This document shows, piece by piece, positions 1-8,600 of a DNA stretch of 64,000 nucleotides. The DNA is from an uncultured Prevotellaceae bacterium (GTDB lineage Bacteria > Bacteroidota > Bacteroidia > Bacteroidales > Bacteroidaceae). The position numbers and the translations under genes were made by a program. Location of the stretch: contig CAMVIM010000002.1 of the NCBI GenBank assembly GCA_947167515.1, positions 1-64,000 on the forward strand. The letters are read 5' to 3'. Each line of letters opens with the position of its first letter. Position 1 is the first letter of the stretch. Below the pieces are notes generated by a model. It saw only the letters and a list, made by a program, of their open reading frames with translations, was not told the DNA's origin and ran no database searches.

Positions 1-124
1 CACACTGCTACTGCTCGGACTACATGACAAAACCAACGCAATTCGGGGATGAACCGAAAAAAGGCAATGATTTGTTGAAATTAGGTGATACAGCACCTTG
101 TTTTTGTCTAAAACTGCTGTTTGG

Positions 125-152
125 GTTTACACTGAGAGGGGAATCTGTAAAC
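125..152. repeat. 28-bp dyad, copy 1 (GTTTACA-N14-TGTAAAC)
   Basis: A perfect 7-bp inverted repeat, GTTTACA and TGTAAAC, separated by 14 nt. The flanks (GG before, GA after) are the same as in the second copy at 1108-1135, and the orientation is the same. The two copies bracket the mntA/hepT module. It could be an operator or an insertion footprint; the sequence alone does not decide. Confidence 0.6.
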
Positions 153-191
153 GAAGAGGAAGGGCATGGATAACTGATTCATTACAAGAAA

Positions 192-226
192 GAGGACATG
201 TCAAAATGTCATTTTTGTATGTCCTC
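192..226 (-). terminator. Hairpin downstream of hepT
   Basis: The arms GAGGACAT and ATGTCCTC (8 bp) enclose a 19-nt A/T-rich loop. On the minus strand it lies just after the hepT stop and is followed by a short T-rich stretch (TTTCTTGT). It is a plausible but weak intrinsic terminator. Confidence 0.45.
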
Positions 227-252
227 AAAGAGAATAAAAGATAAAAATCTAT

Positions 253-663
253 TTACTTGTTATCTTTCAGTAGTTCCTTTATTGCATTGATGAATGCCAC
301 AGCTTTAGGGGTGTATTCATCAGCCATTTCTTGGTCGCAATATACGAAGTCATCATAGTCTCCGCTATGACGAATTTCGAATAGGCGGCTGAAAGTCTTT
401 CCGTGTTCGTTTGGCAGTAACCCTTTTGACACAAAGTGGAGTCCGAGCATGGTTTTCACACCCGCATGTGTGGCCGTCTCAACACCATTTGCCACGAGCA
501 AGGCGAGGGCTGCATAGAAACAAGCATAATACAAACGATTGATAGCAGCATTGTAATGACCTTCTTTTGCCAGCAATTCCGATTCCTGCAGAGTCTCGTT
601 GGCTCTATCAAGCCTGTATTTGATGAGAGACAGGCGGCTTTGTTCATCTAATAGCTCTTTCAT
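253..663 (-). CDS. HEPN-domain protein (UPF0332/HepT-like toxin)
   Basis: A 136-residue all-helical HEPN protein of the UPF0332 type. The helices around residues 20-60 carry a Y-N-A-A-I-N-R-L-Y-Y-A-C core typical of HEPN proteins. The motif after the third helix is R98-H-S-G-D-Y103-D-D-F. The canonical RNase motif of HEPN toxins is R-x4-6-H; here no histidine follows at the right distance, so cleavage activity is uncertain. Its start overlaps the stop of the upstream nucleotidyltransferase by 4 nt (ATGA), so the two are translationally coupled. Paired HEPN/MNT genes are known toxin-antitoxin modules (type VII HepT/MntA), where the toxin cuts RNA and the antitoxin AMPylates it. The pairing supports that role here; the toxicity is inferred. 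Confidence 0.8.
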   Translation of the reverse strand: MKELLDEQSRLSLIKYRLDRANETLQESELLAKEGHYNAAINRLYYACFYAALALLVANGVETATHAGVKTMLGLHFVSKGLLPNEHGKTFSRLFEIRHSGDYDDFVYCDQEMADEYTPKAVAFINAIKELLKDNK

Positions 664-974
664 ATTCTGATGCCTTCGTTCATCACATTAATATAAAAAG
701 GAGTCTTGAATGGTCTGTTTTCCCACTGCTTGCGTAGCATAATCATTGGGCTGACAAGTATTCCTGTGGCCAGTTCTATGTTGTAAAGTTCACCAGAGAT
801 TTCATCTTCATGCTTCAAATTGCGGCGGTCGCCATCGAGCAGAATCAACACATCAATGTCGCTGTCACTCCTGGCATCGCCACGAGCCTCCGAACCATAA
901 AGGATAGCAGTGGCCGTTGGAGCCACCCTGTGAATGGTCTGGCTAATCTGGTTTACAACCTCCGTCCGTTTCAT
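660..974 (-). CDS. Minimal nucleotidyltransferase, MntA-type antitoxin
   Basis: A 104-residue minimal nucleotidyltransferase of the polymerase-beta fold. It carries the GS-x10-D-x-D signature: G27-S28, then D39 and D41, the metal-binding aspartates. In MntA/HepT pairs this enzyme transfers AMP to a tyrosine of the HEPN toxin and neutralises it. A longer reading from an ATG at 1004 is open, but that ATG lies inside a TATGTTTG -7 promoter element, so the transcript probably starts after it. I therefore use the internal ATG at 974, which is preceded by an A/T-rich leader. The gene order (MNT first, HEPN second) and the 4-nt overlap fit the known module. Confidence 0.82.
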   Translation of the reverse strand: MKRTEVVNQISQTIHRVAPTATAILYGSEARGDARSDSDIDVLILLDGDRRNLKHEDEISGELYNIELATGILVSPMIMLRKQWENRPFKTPFYINVMNEGIRI

Positions 975-997
975 ATTTTCAATATTTATAGCGATTG

Positions 998-1005
998 CAA
1001 ACATA
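998..1005 (-). promoter_or_regulatory. -7 promoter element of mntA/hepT
   Basis: On the minus strand this reads TATGTTTG, matching the Bacteroidota -7 consensus TAnnTTTG. It is about 24 nt upstream of the chosen mntA start. No clear TTG -33 element was found at the usual 19-21 nt. Confidence 0.5.
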
Positions 1006-1107
1006 CAAAAGTTATTCGAATATACCTCTTTTTTGACTAAAAAAATTAAAAGTTATCCGAATTTAGCAGAAAAACGATGTTGGATAGCTTGCTATTGACC
1101 TATCAGG

Positions 1108-1135
1108 GTTTACACCATAGGCAGAATATGTAAAC
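1108..1135. repeat. 28-bp dyad, copy 2 (GTTTACA-N14-TGTAAAC)
   Basis: The same arms, the same 14-nt spacing, the same orientation and the same immediate flanks as copy 1; only the spacer differs. It lies in the 321-bp gene-free stretch between mntA (975) and the first HU-like gene (1295), about 160 nt before that gene. Nothing else clear was seen in that stretch apart from an imperfect -7 box (GAACTTTG) at 1163-1170. Confidence 0.6.
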
Positions 1136-1295
1136 GAATCGAGAGTGCATTGAATAAATGGCGAACTTTGCATCGAACTCAAGAAAAAGGAGGCATGAGG
1201 CACTCATCCGGAGGGGTTCTTCTGGCAGTCTGATTCCGAGGTTCAAAAAGTAAAACCAATTATTCACATTATTAAATTAAAAGGAGGACAAAATT

Positions 1296-1691
1296 ATGAG
1301 TATTAAGTATCGTCCAGTCAAGTTCATCCTCAACTACCGCGAGGAGAAACCACAAGTGTGGAAGGCACAAAAGTTGACTTTCCCTGTCATCGTAGAAGAT
1401 GCTCTCATCGAGTACATCGCCAATTCGGCTGCTATCCCCAAGAGCACGGTCAAGGCTTGTACACTTGCGATTGCTGAGGCTATCATCTATTTCGTCATCA
1501 ATGGGCACTACGTCACTTTCGACTCTTTTGGCTCTTTCTATCTGAAGATGAATGTCAAAACGACTCGTAGCCTGAAGGAGTGTACCATCGAGACAATCAA
1601 GCGCCTGACCATCGGATTCACAGCCAACACGCAGTTGTCGAACATCATGAACAAGACAAAGGTGGAGAAGGTCAAGACACTCACCACATGA
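1296..1691 (+). CDS. HU-like DNA-binding protein 1
   Basis: A 131-residue basic protein of the Bacteroidota HU-related family (HU-HIG type). The N-terminal Y-R-P-V-K-F...N-Y-R-E-E-K-P segment is shared with the next gene. A central helical part follows (E-D-A-L-I-E-Y-I-A-N-S-A-A-I-P-K-S-T-V), then G-H-Y-V-T-F-D-S-F-G-S-F, the HU-type turn leading into the DNA-binding arms. This family replaces classical 90-residue HU in many paralogs. An AGGAGG lies at 1282-1287, 8 nt before the ATG, an unusually good Shine-Dalgarno for this phylum. It is probably co-transcribed with the paralog 48 nt downstream. The DNA targets are unknown. Confidence 0.8.
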   Translation: MSIKYRPVKFILNYREEKPQVWKAQKLTFPVIVEDALIEYIANSAAIPKSTVKACTLAIAEAIIYFVINGHYVTFDSFGSFYLKMNVKTTRSLKECTIETIKRLTIGFTANTQLSNIMNKTKVEKVKTLTT

Positions 1692-1739
1692 TTTTTCAAG
1701 CTTTATGTTTAACCATCAAAAAAAGAAAGGAAAAGGATT

Positions 1740-2177
1740 ATGAACACTTCCATGCAACCAGTGAAGGGCGCGATTCTCGTGTACCCGAAAAAAGTGACGC
1801 TTAACTACCGCGAGGAGAAGCCTGAGGTCTATCAGCTTTGCCACATGCGCAGCAACGTCATCCACAACAAGGAGATTATCTACTATGCGGCCAAGGCGGC
1901 ACATGTGCCCGAAAGTACCATCGAGATGGCGGGCGAGGCTTTGTTTGATGCCATCAACTACTTCTGCGCCAATGGTCACTCTGTACAGATGCCTGGCATC
2001 GGTGCTTTTGGCCCTCAACTCAAGACCAAGACCAAGGAGGATGAGGAAGAGGTGACGGAAGACTGCATCAACCGCAAATACATCCGCTTCTGGCCTAAGT
2101 ACGACATCCGCAACTTGTGCAACTCGGCCAATATCAACATTGAAGTCAAGGATTTGCTTCATCTGAAGGATGAGTGA
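1740..2177 (+). CDS. HU-like DNA-binding protein 2
   Basis: A 145-residue paralog of the preceding gene, with the same N-terminal N-Y-R-E-E-K-P motif and the same HU-type core. The core is V-P-E-S-T-I-E-M-A, then N-G-H-S-V-Q-M-P-G-I-G-A-F-G. A C-terminal stretch from about residue 100 is richer in acidic residues (T-K-E-D-E-E-E-V-T-E). The two genes look like a tandem duplication whose products could pair as a heterodimer, as HU subunits do; that pairing is inference. The gene ends just before two stacked hairpins that serve as its terminator. Confidence 0.8.
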   Translation: MNTSMQPVKGAILVYPKKVTLNYREEKPEVYQLCHMRSNVIHNKEIIYYAAKAAHVPESTIEMAGEALFDAINYFCANGHSVQMPGIGAFGPQLKTKTKEDEEEVTEDCINRKYIRFWPKYDIRNLCNSANINIEVKDLLHLKDE

Positions 2178-2200
2178 TTCCATAACTTAGCGTGAGTTCG

Positions 2201-2236
2201 ACGGAAGACGTGGCTCCCTGTCGTCCACGTCTCCGT
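2201..2236 (+). terminator. First hairpin after the HU-like genes
   Basis: Arms ACGGA-A-GACGTGG and CCACGTC-TCCGT make a 12-bp stem with one bulged A and an 11-nt loop. The hairpin is followed by TT and then an A-run, so it may act together with the next hairpin. Confidence 0.45.
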
Positions 2237-2240
2237 TAAA

Positions 2241-2288
2241 AAAAAGTGAGAAGTGAAAGGCAAAACACCTTTTCACTTCTCACTTTTT
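2241..2288. terminator. Bidirectional intrinsic terminator
   Basis: A perfect 18-bp stem: AAAAAGTGAGAAGTGAAA at 2241-2258 and its complement at 2271-2288, with a 12-nt loop. The A-run on the left and T-run on the right let it terminate both the rightward HU-like operon and the leftward fucO-DUF4332 transcript, which converge here. Confidence 0.85.
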
Positions 2289-2303
2289 GTTTTCCCCTTT
2301 CTT

Positions 2304-2711
2304 TCAATAGGAAAGCACTGGCTCGAGTTCCTTTGCCTGAGCAATCATCTTCTCCAGTTCGGATACGCTGGGGACGCGGTTGCAAAGGTTCTTCTCGTTG
2401 TTCACCTCCACAAGTTTGGGCTGGAGGTTGGCGGCCACACGGTGGCGGAACTCTTTCACGGTGTCAACGCCAGCGGCTTCGAGAAGTTCGGCAAACTGGC
2501 TGGCGATGCCGTTGATGCGGAAGAGGTCGGCGTGGTTTGCCCACTTGAGGATGAGCTTGGGGCTGATGTCGGTGGCTTCAGCCAATGCCTTGCGACCTGC
2601 GGGGGTTGCACACTTTTCCAGATACTCTTCGGTGGTTTTGATGCCTGCTGCTTGAAGCTTCTCGGCATACACGGGGCCAATGCCCTCTACGTCAATGATT
2701 TTGTGAGCCAT
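2304..2711 (-). CDS. DUF4332 helix-hairpin-helix protein
   Basis: A 135-residue protein with two helix-hairpin-helix-like halves. The first is V-E-G-I-G-P-V-Y-A-E-K-L-Q-A-A-G-I at residues 8-24. The second is I-N-G-I-A-S-Q-F-A-E-L-L-E-A-A-G-V at about residues 65-81. This is the layout of DUF4332, whose helix-hairpin-helix motifs usually contact nucleic acid; the exact function of the family is unknown. It starts 26 nt after fucO on the same strand and is probably its operon partner, though no shared function is obvious. Confidence 0.75.
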   Translation of the reverse strand: MAHKIIDVEGIGPVYAEKLQAAGIKTTEEYLEKCATPAGRKALAEATDISPKLILKWANHADLFRINGIASQFAELLEAAGVDTVKEFRHRVAANLQPKLVEVNNEKNLCNRVPSVSELEKMIAQAKELEPVLSY

Positions 2712-2737
2712 AGGTTTTGGATTTGAAAAAAGTTGAG

Positions 2738-3892
2738 TTATAATACTTTCTTGTAAAGTTCTACGATTTCTGCTTCGGTCACGTCGCGTGGGTTGCCGGG
2801 TGTGCAGACATCGGCAATGGCTTGTGCGGCGAGGGCTGGGATGTCGGCCTCGGTGATGTTGAGGTCGGAGAGATGCTGTGGAATGCCTACGCGGATGCTC
2901 AGGGCACGTACGGCATCGACGGCGGCTTGTGCGGCTTGCTCAGCACTCATGCCTGTGGTGTCAACACCCATGGTCTTGGCTATCACGCCAAACTTCTCGA
3001 TGCATTTGGGCATGTTGAACTCCATGATGGTGGGCAAGAGCAGGGCGTTGGCCACGCCATGAGGAATGTCGTGGAGTGAACCCATGGGGTGTGCCATGCC
3101 ATGCACGAGGCCGAGCCCCACGTTGCTGAATGCTTGTGCGGCGATGTATTGTGCCAGTGCCATGCCTTCACGTCCCACGGGGTTGGTGGGTTCTTCAACA
3201 GCCAGTGGCAGGTTCTCGGCTATCATCTTGATGGCTTGCAGTTCGTACATGTCGCTCATGACCCAGGCACCCTTGGTGATGTAGCCTTCGATGGCGTGGG
3301 TGAGTGCGTCCATACCTGTGGCTGCGGTGAGTCCCTTGGGCAGGGTGTACATCAGTTCGGGGTCAACAATGGCCACGGCTGGGATGTCGTTGGGGTCAAC
3401 GCACACCATCTTGGCCTGACGCTTTTCGTCGATGATGACGTAGTTGATGGTCACTTCGGCTCCTGTGCCGGCCGTGGTGGGCAGGGCAATGATGGGGACA
3501 GACTTGTTTTTGGTGGGTGCGCAGCCCTCAAGGCTCACCACATCGGCAAACTCAGGGTTGTTGGCCACGATGCCGATGCCTTTGGCAGTGTCCATGCTGG
3601 AGCCGCCTCCGATGGCGATGATGCAGTTGGCGCCACTCTTCTTGAATGCCTCCACACCTTGCTGCACGTTGGTCACGGTGGGGTTAGGCTTGATTTCGCT
3701 GTAAATCTCGTAGGGGAAACCTGCTGCATCCAGCACGTCGGTCACCATTTTGGTGGTGCCCACCTTGATGAGTCCCTTGTCGCTACATACCAGCGCTTTC
3801 GTCAGATTCATGCGGTTCAACACTTCTGGCAACTCCTTGCGGGCGCCAGCACCGAAGTAGGACACTTCGTTCAGAATAAATCTCTGTGCCAT
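2738..3892 (-). CDS. fucO: Lactaldehyde reductase (iron-dependent alcohol dehydrogenase)
   Basis: A 384-residue group III iron-dependent alcohol dehydrogenase. It follows E. coli FucO closely along its whole length, with blocks such as N-N-P-E-F-A-D-V, H-A-I-E-G-Y-I-T and S-N-V-G-L-G-L-V-H-G-M-A-H-P. FucO reduces L-lactaldehyde, from fucose or rhamnose breakdown, to 1,2-propanediol with NADH. The nucleotide loop G-G-G-S-S-M-D lies at 95-101. The predicted iron ligands are D195, H199, H264 and H278. The rest of a fucose or rhamnose pathway is not in this window, so the in vivo substrate could be another short aldehyde or alcohol. It is cytosolic, and is transcribed with the DUF4332 gene. Confidence 0.9.
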   Translation of the reverse strand: MAQRFILNEVSYFGAGARKELPEVLNRMNLTKALVCSDKGLIKVGTTKMVTDVLDAAGFPYEIYSEIKPNPTVTNVQQGVEAFKKSGANCIIAIGGGSSMDTAKGIGIVANNPEFADVVSLEGCAPTKNKSVPIIALPTTAGTGAEVTINYVIIDEKRQAKMVCVDPNDIPAVAIVDPELMYTLPKGLTAATGMDALTHAIEGYITKGAWVMSDMYELQAIKMIAENLPLAVEEPTNPVGREGMALAQYIAAQAFSNVGLGLVHGMAHPMGSLHDIPHGVANALLLPTIMEFNMPKCIEKFGVIAKTMGVDTTGMSAEQAAQAAVDAVRALSIRVGIPQHLSDLNITEADIPALAAQAIADVCTPGNPRDVTEAEIVELYKKVL

Positions 3893-3951
3893 AAAAAGAG
3901 GTTTTTTAGGTTAGTTAATGGAATATTGAAGTTGGAAAAGTTTTCTCGTTG

Positions 3952-3959
3952 CAAATTTA
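3952..3959 (-). promoter_or_regulatory. -7 promoter element of fucO
   Basis: On the minus strand this reads TAAATTTG, matching TAnnTTTG, about 60 nt upstream of the fucO start. It overlaps the left arm of an inverted repeat TTTACAT-N20-ATGTAAA (3956-3989), a possible operator. Confidence 0.5.
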
Positions 3960-4019
3960 CATATTTTTGGATGAGAAGTGAAATGTAAACAGGCTTTTTT
4001 CTTCTTTCCCGCTATTTTT

Positions 4020-4063
4020 CTTCTCCTTTGAATGTGGAGAAGCTGAAAAAATCCTTACCTTTG
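4020..4063 (+). promoter_or_regulatory. manA promoter and adjacent inverted repeat
   Basis: The -7 element TACCTTTG lies at 4056-4063, 23 nt before the manA start. Just upstream is an inverted repeat CTTCTCC-N9-GGAGAAG (4020-4042), which covers the region where the -33 element should be and could be a repressor site. The operator role is inference. Confidence 0.6.
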
Positions 4064-4086
4064 CAACTGCATAAGAAAAAAGAAAG

Positions 4087-5130
4087 ATGACTCAGTTATA
4101 TCCATTCCTCTTCGAGCCTAATCTCCATGCCGTTGTGTGGGGAGGCCGACGCTTGCGCCCCTACAAGGGTATGGCGGCCACTGACGAACCGATAGGGGAG
4201 AGCTGGGAGGTCAGTGCGGTGCCTTCGAGTACCAGTATCGTCAGCAATGGCTTGTACAGGGGAAAAGACCTCAATCATGTGATAGGCTTGGCTCCTCAAG
4301 AGATACTGGGCGCAACTGTGGCGGAGAAATACGGCAACCAGTTGCCCCTGCTGGTCAAGTTTATCGATGCGGAGCGCGACTTGAGCATCCAGGTGCATCC
4401 CAACGACGAGATGGCTCGGCGTGAGCACGGGAAGCTTGGCAAGAGCGAGATTTGGTACATCATAGATGCAAAGCCAGGGAGTTATCTCTATGCTGGTTTC
4501 AAGGATGCCATCACGCCTGAAGAGTACAAGTGCAGGGTGGCTGACGGAACGATTGTGGAGGTGCTGGCCAAGCATACGGTGAAGGCTGGCGATGTGTTCT
4601 ATCTGCCTGCCGGACGGGTGCATGCCATCTGCGGCGGCATCCTGCTGGCCGAGGTGCAGCAGTCGTCGGATGTGACCTACCGCATCTTCGACTACAACCG
4701 ACCCGGCATGGACGGTAAGCCTCGCGAATTGCACACGGAACTGGCGGCTCAGGCATTGAACTTCAAGGTGGAAGATGAGTACCGGACGCAATACAGCAAC
4801 TTGAGCAACCGTGCCAACCGCATCATCGACTCTCCCTTCTTCAGTGTGCGAGTGACGGAACTCAAGCGCGCGTTCCACCGCAACCTCATCAAGTACGACA
4901 GTTTCATCATCAGCATGTGCATAGAGGGCGACTGCCGTCTGCGCATGCGCACCACGGGCGACGAAGTGGTGCTGCGCGAAGGGCACAGCACCCTCATTCC
5001 GGCTTCCATAGCCGACTACGACGTGATTCCCCTGCATGGGAAATCGCGCATTCTCGATGCCTACATCGACAATATGGACCGAAGCCTGGGTGGCCAAATC
5101 ACCCGTTTTCTCCACATCACCGGCAAATAA
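4087..5130 (+). CDS. manA: Mannose-6-phosphate isomerase, class I
   Basis: A 347-residue cupin-fold type I phosphomannose isomerase of the short form, interconverting fructose 6-phosphate and mannose 6-phosphate for GDP-sugar synthesis or mannose use. G-E-S-W-E lies at 38-42. The zinc ligands are predicted as Q102 and H104 (in I-Q-V-H-P-N-D), E121 (G-K-S-E-I-W-Y) and H179 (L-P-A-G-R-V-H-A). The active-site Y-R-I-F-D-Y-N-R is at about 198-205. Its own promoter and a hairpin downstream suggest a single-gene transcript, divergent from fucO. Confidence 0.92.
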   Translation: MTQLYPFLFEPNLHAVVWGGRRLRPYKGMAATDEPIGESWEVSAVPSSTSIVSNGLYRGKDLNHVIGLAPQEILGATVAEKYGNQLPLLVKFIDAERDLSIQVHPNDEMARREHGKLGKSEIWYIIDAKPGSYLYAGFKDAITPEEYKCRVADGTIVEVLAKHTVKAGDVFYLPAGRVHAICGGILLAEVQQSSDVTYRIFDYNRPGMDGKPRELHTELAAQALNFKVEDEYRTQYSNLSNRANRIIDSPFFSVRVTELKRAFHRNLIKYDSFIISMCIEGDCRLRMRTTGDEVVLREGHSTLIPASIADYDVIPLHGKSRILDAYIDNMDRSLGGQITRFLHITGK

Positions 5131-5203
5131 TCCCTTGCTGGCATTCTTCCCCCTCTCTTCTTTCAGTTCCGCCGCCAACAGGCAGGCACGAACTCCGCTG
5201 CCC

Positions 5204-5237
5204 CATCGGCTGTGTGGCAATTGCTGCACAGCCGATG
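5204..5237 (+). terminator. Hairpin downstream of manA
   Basis: CATCGGCTGTG and CACAGCCGATG form a perfect 11-bp stem with a 12-nt loop, 74 nt after the manA stop. A short T-tract follows at 5244-5248. It is a probable terminator. Confidence 0.6.
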
Positions 5238-5371
5238 TAACACTTTTTCGGCTTCCACCGTTACACTTGTAACACACCCACTGTTACACTTGTAACACTA
5301 CGTCGGTTCTGTATGAGAGAATTTCTATGATGCACCTTCGGCATGGCATTGTTACACACCAGAGTGTGACA
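5236..5371. repeat. Cluster of TGTAAC/GTTACA half-sites
   Basis: The 515-bp gene-free stretch from 5131 to 5645 holds two identical 14-bp palindromes, GTTACA-CT-TGTAAC, at 5260-5273 and 5283-5296. A lone TGTAAC lies at 5236 and an imperfect dyad GTTACACA-CCAG-AGTGTGAC near 5350. The repeats sit about 150 nt upstream of the next promoter and look like protein-binding sites. Which protein binds is unknown. Confidence 0.5.
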
Positions 5372-5429
5372 AACCGGCTTCCTCCACCACTTTTTAGGCA
5401 CGAACCGCTCCTAATTCTCCATTTTTTCG

Positions 5430-5437
5430 TACCTTTG
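5430..5437 (+). promoter_or_regulatory. -7 promoter element upstream of the glycine-rich repeat protein
   Basis: TACCTTTG matches the Bacteroidota -7 consensus. It implies an untranslated leader of about 200 nt before the ATG at 5646. No open frame inside that leader looks like a gene. Confidence 0.5.
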
Positions 5438-5645
5438 CCCCCGGAACATTTCAACTTAACCCATACGATTATGTGCACGTGCAACATGACACAGAACGAC
5501 GAGTTGGTGAACGAGACACATCGCTCTGATTTCTTTGTAATTCTTTGGCTTTCACTTACACAATACAAATACAAATAAGTCATCGCTCCTGCAACGTCAT
5601 TCATCCACTTTCTTTATATCGAACTCACGTTAATTAAGTAAAAAT

Positions 5646-8600
5646 ATGAAAAAGATTCTATACACACTCGCCCTGCTCTGCGCACTTGCACAGGGGGCAT
5701 GGGCAGAGGATGTGAAATACATCTACTACAAGGCAGTTGATGTTGGCAATCAGGCCAGCTTAAACAAATTCAATGGCACGGTCAGTAATCCTACCGTGCT
5801 CACCAGCAAGTTGCTGGAAGACAGCCCTGAGGACAACCTCGGCACTGGCTGGTATGTGCTGAACTCATCGTTTTCCTACCTTGAGCGCATTGTCATCAGT
5901 GGCGACGTGCACCTTATACTATGTGATGGCTGTACGCTGACGGCAGAGCAGGGCATCCGCATCAACACCGATGCCACGCTCTCCATCTACGCCCAGAGCG
6001 AGACGGTGGGAACGATGGGCAAACTCGTTGCCATTGAGACGCATCACGACAAGGCTGCCATTGGCGGCAACAAGAACTACAGGGCTGGCACACTCGCCAT
6101 CCACGGCGGCGAGATCGAGGCCACATGCAAGGATGGCAGCAAGTACGCAGCAGGCATCGGTGGAGGTTATGGCGATGGCTCAGGCATGAAAGCCATCACC
6201 ATCTACGGCGGCAAGGTGACGGCCCAAGGGGCTTATCTCGGAGCGGGCATCGGCGGAGGCAAGAACAACAACTATCCCGGCCACATCAACATCTATGGCG
6301 GCACGGTCAATGCCACGGGAGGCGGCTATGGTGCCGGCATCGGCGGTGGCGAGAACCGTGCCGGATGGAATACCAATGTATATGGCGGTAATATCACCGC
6401 CAAAGGCGGTGACTGGGCCGCAGGAATTGGCGGAGGCGAGGAAGGTGGTGGCGGCAACCTGCATTTCTATGGCGGCACGGTCAATGCCACAAGTGGTGGA
6501 TATGCTGCAGGCATCGGTGCCGGCGAGGATGCAGACGGCGGTACCATCATCATCGATGGTGGAAATATAACAGCCACGGGTACTTATTCGGGACCTGGCA
6601 TTGGCGGTGGCTCAGATGGAGATAGCCATTGGATTGATGGAAAGAAAAGCGGCACTATCACCATCAATGGCGGCACGGTCGTTGCAACAGGAAGCTACGC
6701 CTCGGCAAGTGCAGTTGATGCTGATGTAAGGTCAGGAGCTGCCATCGGCTCCGGTAATAGAGGAATTGTCGAGGCGATTACCATCACCGGGGGAAATATC
6801 AAGGCATACGCTAATAGCGGTGCTGCGGGAATAGGTGGTGGTAATAAATCTGTAGGTTGTGGAGTTATCAAAATCAGTGGCGGCACTATTTACGCCGAAT
6901 CAGAAAATAATCATACTGCTGACATCCCGGATTTTGGCGGGCCAGGTATCGGAGCCGGCAGTTATGCCACTGGAGGTGGTGAAATCAACATCAGTGGCAC
7001 TGCCGATATCGAAGTTGTTGGCGGTAAAGGGGCTGCAGCGATAGGTTGCGGCAATAATCTTCAAGAGGACTATAAATATAACATCTCAATAACTGGCGGA
7101 CATATAAGAGCACACGTGAGTAAATTGTGGAACAGTGTGGATGATATGATGCCCATGCTCATCGGTCTTGGTAGTGTAAATAGAAATTACATCAGCGAAA
7201 GTAGTGAAAAAAAATGTGCTACCGTCACCATTGCTGATGGATTGAGCCTATGGGCTGGGAATTATTTAAATCAAATGTCTATCCAAAAATACACAGACCG
7301 TATCGCTGTCTGCACAGGACGAGTCTATGGGTTTGGTGATATTAATACACATACAGATCACGGTGCCTTCAACTACACGTTGGGCGAATCCACCGAACAG
7401 CATGTTGCTCACTGCGGATACTGCGGTAAGACAGAGCCGGCAGAGAACCACACCAACGACGGAACAGGAAAGTGTGAGAAATGCGGATATGGCACACACA
7501 CATACACAGTCAAAGTATATAAGGCCACCGGCAGCGGCATGGGGTACGGAGAGGGCACCAGTTTAACTGGCGTCATCCCCGGCCAGAAGATGGCACTGCC
7601 TGACATCAACCAGAGCAACCTGCCCGCATACATGGTGTTCGAGGGCTGGCTGAAGGATCCCGCCACGGCTCCCACCACCTGGGAGAAGACCGCCGGCGAG
7701 ACGCTCCTCGCCCCCGGCGCAGAGATTACACCCGATGCCGACGTCAACCTCTATGCCCGCTACAGTTACCACTACGGCACGGAGTGGACATGGACCGCCA
7801 GTAGCACAACGGCCTCGGCAACGCTCAAGGTCATCAATCTGGAGGACAACAGCGTGGTCAAGACGTTCACCGCCGACGATGTAGCGATTACCGCCTCACC
7901 CACCGTCAATCCTACAAAAGACGAACCAGGCCACATCTTCTATGGTGCCGAGGCATCATATACCGACGACCAAGGCCGAAACTTCATCTTCACCGACGAC
8001 CGCACACAAGTATGGTATCTGGGAGTCGAACTGGATGAGGACGACAACACCACGACACTCGCCGACAACGATGGAGGCATTGTTACCGCTACCCTCACTA
8101 GCCGCACACTTTACAAGGACGACAAGTGGAACACGCTGTGCCTGCCCTTCGACGTGGAGGACATCAGCGGCTCACCCCTCAAGGAAGCCACGGTGAAGGA
8201 GTTCACCGATGCCGCCTACAACGCAGAGACGGGCACACTGACCCTCACCTTCGCCGATGCCACCAGCATCAAAGCTGGACAGGCATACCTCATTAAGTGG
8301 GAGGACAGCGGCACCATCCTCGGTCCCTCCGACCTCGTGTTCACTGGTGTCACCCTCGCCAAGGACTTGTGCGACGACGAGATTTCGACCGACGACAAGG
8401 GTACGGCCACCGTCGCCTTCCTCGGCACCTACAAGAAACTCACCTTCGATGCCGCCGACCAAAGCATCCTCTTCCTCGGGGCCGGCAACACCCTCTACTA
8501 TCCACAGAGCGGAGCCACCATCGGTGCCCAGCGCGCCTACTTCAAACTCAACGGCATCACCGCTGGCGACCCCGCCGCAGGCGCCAATGTCCGCGCCTTC

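Noticed and set aside
3-173. Open frame at the left edge, ending in a stop at 171-173
   Set aside because: It has no recognisable motif, no start in the window and contains the first 28-bp dyad; a gene cannot be supported.
975-1004. Ten-residue N-terminal extension of the nucleotidyltransferase
   Set aside because: Its ATG is part of the TATGTTTG promoter element, so it would not be inside the transcript.
3089-3988. Long plus-strand open frame opposite fucO
   Set aside because: It is a shadow of a well-matched gene on the other strand, with histidine/glycine-rich nonsense composition.
4096-5277. Long minus-strand open frame opposite manA
   Set aside because: It mirrors the codon pattern of manA and shows no family likeness.
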